From contig MQVO02000007.1 in NCBI GenBank assembly GCA_001986395.2, forward strand, positions 1,426,001 to 1,490,000: a stretch of 64,000 nt of DNA, in the 5' to 3' direction. A model generated the notes under the pieces. That model was not told the origin of the DNA. It worked only from the letters and a program-made list of their open reading frames with translations, and searched no databases. The translations under genes and the position numbers were made by a program. Within the stretch, counting starts at the first letter, position 1; every line of letters begins with the position of its first letter. This document shows, one piece after another, positions 22,401-34,600 of this stretch. The DNA is from Irpex lacteus. Its lineage: Eukaryota; Basidiomycota; Agaricomycetes; Polyporales; Irpicaceae.

Positions 22401-23189
22401 CGACGACTTCAAAGATGAGATCTGCACCGCACTCGAGAGCTACTCTGCGCACATAGATAGTTTGAAAGCGGAGATGGACGAGACGACGCGAAACGCGGAG
22501 GCCATCAAGCAGGATATCGCCGCTTTGGAGAAGCGGTTCGTGACGATCGACGCTGACGAGAGGTGCACGGTGTGCCATCAGCCGTTGCTCACTAGGCAGT
22601 TCTACGTCTTCCCGTGTCATCATACCTTCCATGCAGATTGTTTGGTCGGCCTGGTAGGTTCTTTCATTATCGTAAACATATACAATGCTCATTTCATCGG
22701 AAATAGGCGAAGGAATGCCTGCCTGCTACTTCGCTTCGTAAAGTGATAGCACTGCAAAACGAGCTCACCAAAGGTCCAGGACATACCGCAGCCGCAGGTC
22801 CACCAGGCCGTCATCCTACTTCACAACGCACACTCCTCTCTGCAAACTTCGGCATCTCCACACCAGCTCAGAACGGTGCTGCTGCTGCTCGCACAACAGG
22901 CAACTCGCTGGGGAGAAACCTCCTATCAGCCGGCGACCGCCTACGTGACCTCATCATCCCTGACACCCTCGCCAGCGTCGTCACCGCACCAGTTGGCTGG
23001 CTGCCCGGCATGGGATCCTCACTCGCGGGTAAAAAATCCACAGAGAACGAGGAAAAGAGGAAGGAAAAGCTGCGTAAGGAGCTCGAAGACCTTCTCGCGG
23101 GGAGTTGTCCGCTGTGCGAAAATGTCGTGGCGGGGTTGGACAAGCCGTTTGTGAAAGAAGGGGAGCTGGATTCCAGTTGGACATTATGA
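19439..23189 (+). CDS. VPS18: Vacuolar sorting protein 18 (HOPS/CORVET subunit)
   Basis: Homologue of Vps18/Pep3, a core subunit of the HOPS and CORVET tethering complexes at the vacuole and endosomes. About ten exons are joined from ATG 19439 (MSSLPSEVQYEGFEPSP). The N-terminal beta-propeller (Pep3/Vps18 domain) includes LDPSGRHLIATSTQGENWYL and LVGGRNGTIYEA; a helical solenoid follows (TAQAHTFFEEGRYFQAAQSY; HVIFEQGNTSPTIHN). The C-terminal RING-like zinc finger starts with CTVCHQPLLTRQFYVFPCHH and TFHADCL; its last pair, CPLC, is over 100 residues away, with the family's DKPFV motif after it, as in animal VPS18. TGA is at 23187-23189. All joins used are GT...AG introns of about 50-70 nt. 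Confidence 0.95.
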
Positions 23190-23352
23190 GTAGGTGAAGA
23201 GGCTCCAACACTGCTGGGCTGTGCTATGCCTACGTACAGTACTACCGATGTAACTTATATTCGTGCTATTAGTATACCCCTGTCCCTATGTGTGTAGAGT
23301 GTAGTAAAGTTGTGTGGAATCAAAGGCATTATGCTGGAGAGGATGATACTAT

Positions 23353-26183
23353 CTAGATCTCGATGTCGACGTCTTCTTGATGCAAAGAGCCAGCAGACGG
23401 GGCGTAGTATGACAGAGCGAGCTTATCGCAGCCTTTCATTAGCTCTGACCACGCTGCGTCCGAGCCAGGGTCCGTACAGATTACCTGCATCACGTTGGTC
23501 AGACATGTTACAGACCAGCCAAAGACTGGACGACTTACCTCGCAGTGTGCGCCCTTCTGTCGGCTATCCAAATCCACGAGGCTCTCCACTATTACACTCG
23601 TGGCCGATGTCTCTGTTTCGGACGGCTCAGTATGCTGTCGTACCGCAGAGCAGCCGTGTAAAACGTATGTCTTTCCGTCGGCAGACGTCCAGGAATGAGG
23701 TGGATCGGGCTCTGTGGCGTCGGCTGAAACGTCCGTAGCACTGGTGGAAAAAGTGAAGTTTAGAAACCGACCGAATGAGAGCAGAGTAGTTCTTACTATG
23801 CATGGAGCTTGACCGCGTACTCTCGTAGTGCGGAAGGCTGCTCGGACTCCGATAGATCCTTAGTCTCGGAGACGACAAAGCGGACATCCATGGCCCTGAT
23901 ACGTGAGAGAACGTATCAGTGTCAATGTGTGAAGATCCCGTGTTGGTATGACACCGTACCTGTCGGGTAGCATCACGTCTAGTGGGTACTCCACCGAGTT
24001 TGTGTACTGTGCCAGCAACGGCAAAGGCGTGGAATCTGGTTCCGAACTACCTTCGTTCAGCAAAGGGAGCGGCTGCTTAGGCAAGGCTAAGACAATCTCC
24101 AAAGTGATTGATTCATTTGGATCCGAAGGGGTGGAAGAAGAGTCAGTCTGGGTAGCAGATATTGGGTCACCAGACTTGAGCAGTCGATAATTGAGCCGAT
24201 GAAGAATCTTTTGTCCCGAAGGGGAGGGACCTGTGAGTGAAGTGGGAAGACTAATTCACAGCAATCCATCGTTAGATTATGTGCGCAATCAGGGGATTAT
24301 CGAAAGGCTTACCTAGGAACAAACATTGGTGGATCATAATTTAACATCCAATCGCGCACCGCGTTGTACGAGTGGCCGCCTCTTAATGGTCCCAAAAACG
24401 GCTGTGCACCACCCGATGGTTTCGTGCTAAACAGCACGTGTCCAAGCCTGATTGATATGCAAATGAGTTCTCTCAAGTATCCTCGTATTCGTTTAACATT
24501 CTTACCGCGCTTTAACTTGTACATGATGTCCGTCGGCCGAGGAGACACGGGACAGAAGGAGCTCCTTCAGTTTGGTTTGAGTCCTTTGGTAAACATACTT
24601 GTCAGTCGGGTACAAGCTAGAGAGACATACAAACGAACCCATCATTGGCGATAACTATTCTCGATCCTTTACCAAGCCCGATATCCTTGGCGGCAAAAAC
24701 AGCAGGGGGATATAGCCACGCTGCGACCTTGCGCACTCGGAAGGTGGACCCGACATCTACATGCCACGGCAAAGGACGCGGGGAGACGAATGGATAGAGT
24801 CCGTATTCGCGGGTAAGATGTAGTACTTCCGAGTTTTTGACAGCCGGGTTTGGCTCTGCCAAGTGAGTGACTATAGGAACTTGCCCAGCGCCCGCGATCT
24901 GACATAGCTTCAGCGACTTGTGTGTGGCGAAACCAAAAAAGGAACAGACCTCGCTCATGGCTCGTATAGTGAAACGTTTAGCTCTCGTTAAAGCGGCCTG
25001 GCTCTTGGCACATATCCTAACCTTTGCGACAGTTTAGTGGCACGTTAACTCATGGACAATCTTAGACTTACAAGGCCATTGTCACCAACATTTTCGAGAT
25101 ATGCATCTGCAAGTCGGGATATGCGCTGCCGTAGCTCTGAGGGGATCGGCGCAGCGGTTGGCAGGTGGAAGGTCTCTTCTACAATATTCTATATGTACTT
25201 TAGTGACGCATTCGAGCGTTCGAGCATATGAGTCCTGCGCACCTTTCGGAGCGCTCTAATTATTTCATGGAACTTTTCCACCGAAATGCGAACGCCTTGA
25301 AGGTCAAGAGACAGAGGGTTTTGCTTGACTGAGACCTGGATTTTGTGCTCTGACGATAATTGGTGGAGGACCTCGCCGTCTATAGCCATATTAACCATCC
25401 ACGTATGATGCTATTTCAGTAAACATAAGCACACATACCACGTCCAAGGATAATAAACAGCTCGCTCGGCGTTATTTCGACACCTGGTATTCGCAGTTAA
25501 TGGCGGGTAATGTGATTGTTTGCATAACACGTACGTTTACGAATGACCTCTGTCCTGTCACGCTTGTCCTTCTCAACCTTCTCCAGACTCGGCCAGCCCC
25601 ACTGGTCCTCAATAATTGCCTTCACAAAGCGAAGTTTTGTCGAGCTTCTGGCATTCCCGACACGCGCGCCGTATTGATTCAGACAGCGGTGAAGTTGTTC
25701 CTTGGTGAACGACCGACCTAGCGTGTCGACCAACGCGTTGTACTCTTCTGCATATTGCGCGGATTCTGGTTGTGCGTGTTTCTCGGGACGATGGCGTTCT
25801 ATGTCCTCGATGGTGGGGTCTTGTCCGGAGGCAGCGATGGAAGACAAGAAGTTTTCGACGCGACTGGGGTCTGACAGACTCCTTGACGGCTTCCGCACTT
25901 CTGTCTCCTCCTTGCTCTTTTTCTTCGGCTGCCTCGTCCTTTTCTTAGGTTTTACGGCCTTTGTACCCGTGGAAGTTTCTCCCAGAGTTTGCCCAGCCTC
26001 CGTGGTTGTATGCTGGTGGTCGGTGTTGCTTGTGCCAGCTTGCACGGATACATCGTATGGGTGTTCGTCAAGACTGTGTTGTGCAGAGTACAACCTACGA
26101 GAGGAACGTGATCTGATCACAGAGGTTGCGTAGATTAAGTGTTTTGTTGAAGCTCGCTGCCGGAGCAATAGCTGCACTGACAT
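23353..26183 (-). CDS. SLS1: SLS1-type mitochondrial inner-membrane regulator
   Basis: Multi-exon gene for a protein of about 700 residues of the Sls1 family, which in yeast couples mitochondrial mRNA delivery to translation at the inner membrane. The first exon starts at ATG 26183 with an Arg-rich, acid-free leader (MSVQLLLRQRASTKHLIYA), a mitochondrial presequence. The SLS1 N-domain is seen in SFTKEQLHRCLNQYGARVGN and LRFVKAIIEDQWGWPS. After splicing comes VEITPSELFIILGRDGEVLH, the start of the KH-like RNA-binding modules. Downstream exons include FVSPRPLPWHVDVGSTFRVR and LRGGHSYNAVRDWMLN. The last exon ends EDVDIEI with the stop at 23353-23355. The exact borders of the middle and C-terminal exons (23.6-24.6 kb) were not all resolved. 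The 3' end is only 163 bp from VPS18. Confidence 0.8.
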
Positions 26184-26488
26184 TCCACGGCCAGCTCAAA
26201 GTAATCAGGTCAAGCTCTCTTGCCTCCACAGACGCTAGTCGAGTGCTAACCACACCGGACCAGTCGTGCCGGTTCGATTCGCCCTATACGAACCATTCAT
26301 CATAGGTTCAATAACAAAACCGAGCCAGTAGATAGACAAAATCAAGAACGTGGCCACCGAACAAGTCAAACTCGAACAGGTACACTCAACGCAAACCGTC
26401 AACGTGAGCAGTATAAAATGTATATATCCGCCGAATGTAATGAGCAAGTATCATACTAATACAATATAAATCTAAATGTAATCCAAAA
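26184..26488. other. Short intergenic region between SLS1 and hapX
   Basis: About 305 bp that should contain the SLS1 promoter and the hapX 3' UTR. The AT-rich stretch 26400-26480 fits a poly(A) region. No gene seen. Confidence 0.5.
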
Positions 26489-28543
26489 TCACGGCAACGA
26501 GAACTTGGCATCCAACAGCCGAAGAGCATCGCGAACCGCATCTGCGTGCACCTCCCTCACCCGCTGCTGTCGCCCGCACTGCACAAGTACCTCCTGGGGA
26601 ACGAGCTGTAGAGACGGAGAGGGAGCTCCCGCCCGCTCCCTCTCGACAACAAACGACATACTATTGTTTTGCATGTTAAGATGGTGGTGGGGGTTCGTCA
26701 TCATCTGACTGCCGGAGGACCCAGGCCTTGGACCAACGTTCACGTTCAAGTGTTGCTGCTCTTGTGAGAAGCCAGTAGGCAGGGTGAGAGGAGAGATCCC
26801 TCGTTCAGGTGTGATCGACCCCGGAGCCGGATAAATCTCGACGCGAGGGCCGGTACACTTGACACGGCGAGACACGACCTCCGCCAGCAAGTCAAGGTCG
26901 GCGAAAGCAACGTTAGGGTGAGACTTGATCTGCCGCCACGCATCATCGCATGGAATCGTCTCCGTCTGCCTGACCTGCGGCGACTGCGACTGTGATGCGG
27001 TAAAACCGGCGGAGGGGGCGGTCGTGGCTTGCGACATAACAATGTCTGGGAGAGTGAATGATGAAGAGCCCACGGACATGGACGAGGATGAGGCGGCGCT
27101 CTCACGAGCTCGGCAACAAGCATTGGGGTTCCCACAGCAAGAACTCGTTGCGGCCGTAGACGGTAAAGTGTGGCTACAGCCCTCGGAGCCGCAGGAGCAG
27201 GTGCCGCAACCAGTAGATGAGGAAGCGATCGATTTGCTGATAGCAGCACAGAAGGCTTTGCCGAAAGCATCATCTGCACATGCAGGACAGTTCGAGGGGT
27301 CGCCCGTGCAAGAGGCAGGAGTTTCAGTGGTGGAGATTGTAGAAGGAGAAGGCTGCTGTGGCTGAGAGATGGGAAAGACTGGAACCGAATTGGGATTGGA
27401 CCGCTGCCCCCCGCGGCGACGAAGAGGCACGGGTGGCTGGTACTCGGGAAGGTTCTCGAGGATAGACGTCTGTTGAGCAGAAAGTTGTGTGCCGTCAAAA
27501 CGTATATCTACCACACGAACACTGTCCGAGTTCTCGGCCTTGAAGGTGGAAGAAGGGTTGGGGAGGTTATTGATCTGCTGGAGGGCGAGCTCTCTGCACA
27601 CACAAGGGGTACCGTCGCTACAGAAACCACAGTTGAATGTGTCTAATGGGCCTCCAGGTTCAAAGACGTTCGTCTTGCCCGAAGCAATGAAATCGAAGAC
27701 GTTGCTGAGGTTAGTGCCTTGCGCAAAGACAGGTCCTTCGCGCGGTGGAGGTAGAGATGGAATGGGAGAGAAACTCGTATGGTCGTTAGAGCCAGGGGAG
27801 GACGCGATCGACGTGGCCGGCGAAGAGAGGTACGATGGCGACGGCATGCTGATCTGGGAGGAGAACGCATCCATCATGTCTGTCTGAGTACGCGATCTCT
27901 TCCGCGTAGGCAAAGCAGCACCGTAGGTCGGTGTCTGTGGGACAGAATCGTCCCTCCATCGCTTCCTAGACATCTCGCGCAAATTGTCGCGCTCTTCCTC
28001 CGCAGCGGTGAGTTTCTGCTGAAGAAGGGTATTTTCCTTGCGCAGCTTTTCGTTCTCCTCCTTCAATCGCTTGGCGATATTTTGCAGGGCCACATTGCGT
28101 TCGATTTCCCCTTGCTCGTACTGCTGTACTCGAGCCTGGAGTTCTGCGAGTTGGGACTGCTTGCGTTCACGAAAGGCACGTTGAGCCGCCCTAAGAACCT
28201 AGTGAGAACGTGCCAACATGTGTGAAGCCTGAACATACCTATTCTGCACGCGACGGCCCTTGGCATCGACCTGTTGGCACGCCTTCGGTCAGCATCGGAC
28301 GTGACGCCCGAAGGTAATGAACGCGTGACTCACCTCGTTCGTGTCGTCTGTAGCGGCTTGTGTGGTGTCTTTCTTTGGTTTTCTGCCTGGCTTGGGCTTG
28401 GGAGGGATAACCCACTCTTTGGAAGCTGTAGGAAGGTGAGTGGCTGGACATGAGAGGAGAGTGAGACGAGACGACGCACGAGTAGCCCATAGAGTGGTTG
28501 AAGACGAGGATGGCAAGGGGGGCATGGTTGTAGAGGTACTCAT
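26489..28543 (-). CDS. hapX: HapX-type bZIP iron-homeostasis regulator
   Basis: Homologue of HapX, the bZIP subunit that joins the CCAAT-binding complex (HapB/C/E) and represses iron-consuming or activates iron-uptake genes. After the first intron the protein has the Hap4-like CBC-binding motif SKEWVIPPKPKPGRKPKK. Two more joins give the basic region GRRVQNRAAQRAFRERK, which carries the fungal Yap-type NxAAQxAFR signature, then a leucine-zipper coiled coil (QARVQQYEQGEIERNV; LKEENEKLRKENTLLQQ). Cys-rich regions follow in order: FNCGFCSDGTPCVCRE, SCTGDPSNCPACADD and CGTCSCGSEGC with CCGNPNACC, the putative Fe-S/iron-sensing sites. The rest is Ser/Pro-rich; the tail reads REVHADAVRDALRLLDAKF. 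The start is ATG 28543, with two further ATGs soon after. Introns are near 28423-28478, 28271-28334 and 28193-28238. Confidence 0.93.
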
Positions 28544-28680
28544 TGCGAGTGGAGGGGCGGCAGTGGATTGAGGACAGGATTGTCGGGTGGTATATATACA
28601 GCGGCCGCCCGATGAGGGTGGGAGAGATGAAGAAAGGGAAGGATGGGGGTTAACTGATAAGATATGAGCCCATCTTGTCA
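28544..28680 (-). promoter_or_regulatory. hapX promoter with TATA box and paired GATA motifs
   Basis: A TATATATA box lies at 28591-28598, about 50 bp upstream of the hapX ATG (minus-strand gene). Further upstream at 28654-28664 is CTGATAAGATA, two overlapping GATA cores, the first in the CWGATAA form preferred by fungal siderophore/iron GATA repressors (SreA, Urbs1). In several fungi hapX is repressed by such a GATA factor when iron is ample; that this holds here is inference. Confidence 0.55.
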
Positions 28681-31600
28681 TTTTATCGCATCCGGTGTCT
28701 GCCGACCCCCATCAATCTGTGAGATCTGTAGCTACGAAGCCAACCTCCTCGCTCATTCAGTAAGGTTCACGGTAGCCACGAGGTGTCTGGGGTGTGCCAC
28801 GACAGCTTCTCTTCAAAGTCCATTGCTGAGGACGTGGGTACTCGACAGCTTACACAAAATCTCTGCATTTCGTTGCCATTAATTCTGAATTAAACTCCAT
28901 ACTCCTTACCTCTCTCCGCGCGCCTCGGCGGCCACCCTCACCTCGCCTTCGACCATCAGCACTCCGCATCACATTAACATGTCCGTTCGTGACAACCATA
29001 AACGAATACAGGCGCGCCAAACCTTTCCTATTGAACTCCAATTCCGAATCGCCTGTCTTCTAGACGACTCCCTGACTTCTTTCAACAGCACTCTACCGCG
29101 CATCACAAGGTGCTCCTCCCTGCAATTCCCAAAAACAATGGCCACCCGTTATGTAGGCCCTGTCACAGCAAACTAGGTGCCTCCAGTCAGGTCAGCCCCG
29201 GGCTCCCGTTTAACCTGGCAGGAACAGGGGCGGTACTGATCCCAGGTTAATTGACTGTTCGACGGCCGCAACGCGCGTCGGGATTATCGACGGATGGCGG
29301 TGCCAGCAGAATTACCTCGCCGTGGATCTTACTTGAAGGTCGGCATACTGATTGTCTTCCATTTATGGGTATGTCTGCGCGACATTCTGCTCGGGAATTG
29401 TCCTCGCTAGCCACGTTGGCTTGATAAGAGGTGAGGCGATTGGATTGAGCCAGGCGTATGGGCTTCCCCGTAGTATGCTCGCGCCTTATCCAACCCTAGA
29501 TCTCATAGACATCCTTCATTCAGCTCTAGCTTTGCTGCCGAGGATCTCTAGAACTGTGTCCACGCTACTGATATTAGAACAGCCTCGCACCAACATACCT
29601 TGAGCATAAACTCCATAGATCTCTGGGTTCATCCTGCTATCTCGACAGGAGCCGTGGCTGAATCTGGAATTCCCAAAACGGCATAATCACCTCCGTGGTG
29701 TTCTATCAATGTATTCGGCGGCATAGGATACTCCAAAGCACACTCCTACTCACGTCACAAAATCTCTTTCCAGACCGATCGCCCATCTGCCGAAGTATGT
29801 ATCAGTCAGCCCAGATGCGAGTAATTGTGATGGATATCCCATTGAACTTGTGAATTCGTTTATGGCTATGATCGCGTGGTTTGACAACGGAGTTTCCATG
29901 CGGGTGTCATAAGCTCTGTTTGTTTACTAGTCAAGTTACTGACAAGCCTTGAGGTTCTCTCGGGGTTACAGCCGTAGCCATGCCGGGCGGCGATCGGCCA
30001 GCGTACCACAACGTTCGCGTGCGTTTTGTTAAGGTGTGCTTAGCGAGAAACGGATAGACCGGTACCCTCGGGCGCATCTGCTCACGGCGGGTTGAGCTAC
30101 ATTGGCATCGCATGGCATAAGACAATGTACGGCAGATAACGAGATGGACCCAACGATTCAGCTGGTACGGACACACTCTGCGCCTGGACACCGATGTTTC
30201 ACCTAATCCGCCTGCGATATAATCTGCTTAATCATAGCACGGTGATTTGCGTTGATGCAGGCTGTCAGCTACAAGATCTAACACAGCACAAAATACATAA
30301 CACTTACCAAGGTAGTTACAGCCTCTCCTCTCAATTAGACGAAGCGGCCTCCGAGCTTCCTCAGCGCAATGACAGTAATTGTCATCCTATTCATGGCAGA
30401 CATTCAGCTCACTTCGTCCGCCACGATTGAACATGTCCAAACCGTTTTATTTCTTGAAGCGAGACAATTCTATCCGAGACGCCCAATATGCCAGTACGCC
30501 GCCGGTCCCAACACAATTCGGAATTGGTCAGGGTTTGATGCTAGTATACTTGCCCTACGATCCAACAGCTCAGCAAGTCAGGCTCGGGGTTCCTTGATAT
30601 TGTGCGCTGCTGTTGGGCTTCTAGTTTGGAAACAAACATGACAGAACACCGAGAGCCACCATCTACCATTAGAGCCTAAAGGTTTGCATAACCTCATGGT
30701 GGCCCTGTCCGAGTCCAGCAATTCCGAATTCACCAGATAACCGAGACGCGGGGCGATTATCCCACGGAGGCTATAGTCGATACCCTTCAGAAGTATGGAA
30801 CAAAGGTCCTATAATGCATATGCATCATCCATGCATCTCCTCCGACGGGGCGTTCAAGCCCCGAGATACAAGATGCAGAGCATGAGCGACATGGTCGATC
30901 AGAGCTTCGATTATACTGAGCATTGGTGAGGAACTCGCAGTTGGATCTACGTATACGTTCCAGACCCTGGAAACAGGTGGCCAGCATTATTGATTCGTGA
31001 TTGGTGAGAAGATAGAGAGTGTGAGGAGCCATGCTGGGAGCAGATGCAGCGTTCGCAAAAACTGAGCGTCGTGGGGTCGGAAGTCCGGTCTATGTTCATC
31101 AAGTTGCCATTAGACGAAACGATCACTATCGACCGAGAATAGGCAACTTACTGCGTCACCCTATCCATCATCACATACCAGTGTATGCCTTGCGCAGTCA
31201 CTGGAATTCACCAAGGCTTTTCCGCTGCCACGTAAGGTAATATAGGGTCACCGCACTAGTAGAATGGTGATAAAAATATACAGTCAAAATAAACGAACGG
31301 ATCAAGCAAATACACCCTAGTACCTACCAGTGATATTCAATGCTGCAACGATCTTCTACCCTAGCATGTGTCGGCAGAAGTACGTAACGGTAGAAACCTC
31401 GCCCATTTGGTGGTCGAGATAGACCGTGTGCCGTTTTGCGTGCAAGCTATTCGTGATAGAGGAGCCAAGACTTTTCCGTTCTTCTCATCCTGCGATAGCA
31501 AGTTGAGCATGTGCGCGGTACTGATCTTCATCTTCATCTTCTTTTCTCGTGCGCCGGGCATACGGTAAACACGAAGTTGTAAGAAGAGGGATAAACGGCG

Positions 31601-34600
31601 TTGCCGGGGGTACCTGGAAAAGGAGCTTCAGCACTCATCATCACGTATTAACACCCTGATTGCAAGTCACTGGCGGAGGATCATGAAGTCATGCTATGCG
31701 CTCAAAACAAGGTCTAAAATTGACATAGCCGATACCGGATACCCCAATGACATGCATGACTCTCCAGATCGCAGGCTGCATCAATGATGGCCAAACGTGA
31801 GCAACGCATTGTTTGAGAATAAGGATGATCCCCTGGCAATGAGTAAAATTCGGGAGCCCCTGGACCATAGCCACCTTTACTCCGCACGACTGCGAAAGTT
31901 TATTTGGCCTGTGAGCGCGTTCAATGCGACCGACGCCATGATAGATTTGTTGGAGTAGGCATGGGAGTGAGTACGTGATATCCTGGGGCGTCGAATGTCT
32001 TGGCTACAGCAATAGCCAATGCAAGCAAAGACCACAGGACATGCCCATATGGGTGTGCTGTGTTCTGCATCTTCTGAACGCCGGAGCAAGTCAATCAACG
32101 AATAAAAGAAGATGCAGAGCTGATTACTTGGTGGTAGAAGGGAACGATAGCGGTGGAAACCGTAATGATTGACTTAACAATGCTTAGCGGTCCATGAAGT
32201 AGTCTCTTAATTGACCTGGCCCAAGCTTCTGCATTGAATGCACAAAACGATGCACTTCGACGGCCCATGCGTCACGAAAGCCGACGTGACCGCCCCTAGA
32301 ATCAGAGACATTAATTTCTCCTTCTCCGAGACATTACACTCACGGTCTACAATATAATATGGCCGAAGCATTCCGGTGGTCTGCACAGGTTTGCACATAA
32401 CATTGAGTATGTAGTGTGTACCCCGCATTAGATGGAACGTTCTTCATGCCTCGATGATCATCTGGGAAGGTTACTACCTCCTTCGCGAACATGATGACAG
32501 ACATTCTCGAGGCGCCACGGATTCAACATGTTGAGTACGTCCCCATACCATGCGACAAGTTGCCCCGAATCGTTCCTCTAGAGTCCCGGGAAGTGGCTGC
32601 GAAGGTATCGAGAGCTTCTGCACGATACGAGATTCAACGAAGACTCACTGACGTGCCCGCGATACTCCGTCAACTATTGCGGCTATTGAGACAACCTGGC
32701 CATCTAACACCGCTCACAATACCTTGCGAACTATAAGGTGCAGTCGGATGCCATATCACGAGGACGTCTCAATAACTGACAAAATACAGTCAATATTTTT
32801 GCGGAGTTAGCGAGGAAATACCCTAGACTTCTGTCAACCACTCTGAGCATAGCTGCGAAGCTGAGAAATAACGCAAAAGACTTACTTTAAAATCTGGTCG
32901 ACTGAGCACCTCTCGCTCCGTCATCGAACGTAGTAACCGAGTTGGGCGATGCAAAGAATGAGATCACAAGATAGCCGATTAGACTCTGCTTCGAAGCGAC
33001 TTCGATGCCAATAACAATTGGCAACTACGTGCAGCTCCGTCAAGCGAAATAATTCGGAATAGGGGGGACACAATTCGGAATACGGATGAGAAGACGAAAG
33101 TCACAAGTTTCCAGGGGGCCGGTTGCGACCACTAAGTATGACCAACCGTGGGATACTTTGTCGCCATCGTCTAGACGAAGTACGCGATACCAGCCCGCCA
33201 ATGATGTTTTTCGAACGCCACGAAGCCCCTGCAAGTTGGACCATGCCATCATGCGCCACAAAGCCCTTGCTTCACTTTCGAACGCAATTGGTTAAAGATG
33301 TAAAAGCTCGCAGTCGTGCACCAGGGTCTGCGTTTGCTGATATTGGGGCATACGATGACTCGCTCTAGGCGTTGCGCTCGTTCTACGGTAACGTAAAACG
33401 GTCCCGACTCTCTCGGCCACCGCAGCTAATAATAATAGCATCATCCGGGCCTGTGTTCAGGGTGGTTTGAATCACTTGACTTTTACCGAGCTTGGCAATG
33501 GACGTACCCAAAAAGCACTACGCCTACCTAATATGTATACCAGTTGTATACCTGATCGTTCAAGTCATCGTGCCAGTGAGCGCCATAAGTTCGCCTCATT
33601 TTTCTTCTACGTGGTAATTCTCGCGCTGGCGGCGGTAAGTGCCGCCTCCCTGTCCAAAATGACATTTTATTTATTCTGATGCATCACTACTAGACTCCAT
33701 GTATTCGTTTATGCTTCAGGGCATGCATGCATACTTAGTCGAGAACTAATTCATTGCGGTTACTCGTCTCCTTCGGCGAAGGTGGAACATCGGCATGCGT
33801 TCACTGCAGTCATGCTATTCGAGTTCAAGCCATAAACTTCACAATCAGCAAAAGTTTTTTCCTATATTGTGACGTCTTTCAGGTTCGCGAATTGCTCCGT
33901 TATGATAGCTACGATCTGACGGAGAGCGTGGTCTCATGACCTTTATGTCGTAACAGGATGCTGCGGGGATGAGACCTCTGTCCTGTTCAGCTGCCAGCGA
34001 TGACCACGGTCAACTGTCGGGCAATGACACCAGTGGCGCGACACCCGGCTGCCAGTAATTGTTCGCGCGAACTGGGTCCGCGACGCGGCGTCGCAATTGT
34101 ATTCAGCTCATAGTAAGCCTCCCCTGTACTCGGCTGGAAAGCGTAGAGGTAGAGCGCGCTGTCATTATTAATGGCAGTAGAAGCTGCTCCTGATCGGTTT
34201 CTTACCCATTTCGCAGCTTAGATACTGACTTAAAGTTTGACACCTAGGTATTACAAGACCTCATTCCAGGCTGCTGTATATCACATCCGGAGTTCCAGAG
34301 CTTACCCGCATACACCGAGTGGAGGTCATGGCCCGTCGCGTTCGAGCATGCCCTGGGTATCAAGTCCCGAGCGTGCTTCTAAGTTGGTTGCAGCTGTTAA
34401 TGATCAAACAAGGAAAGGACGGCCTTCTTATGTGCAATACCGGAAGAAGCAAGCTAGCCCAATACAACTCTAATAGAGTTTGGTATTTCGCCGTCATTCA
34501 ATCATAACCCCAGTCTCTAGACCGAGTCGTGGTTCTCCTGTAACTGTCCGGATTGACACTGGCAGGGCAAGCTCTATCTACAGTTTGCGACCTCTGACCC

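Noticed and set aside
26235..26290. tRNA-like B-box (GGTTCGATTCG) between SLS1 and hapX
   Set aside because: The upstream sequence does not form a matching acceptor stem, D-arm or anticodon arm; it is a chance match.
28979..29176. Short open frame starting MSVRDNHKRIQARQ
   Set aside because: 65 codons, no homology, no downstream exon; expected by chance in the gene-poor region.
30433..30597. Short open frame starting MSKPFYFLKRDN
   Set aside because: About 55 codons without extension or recognisable motif; chance frame.
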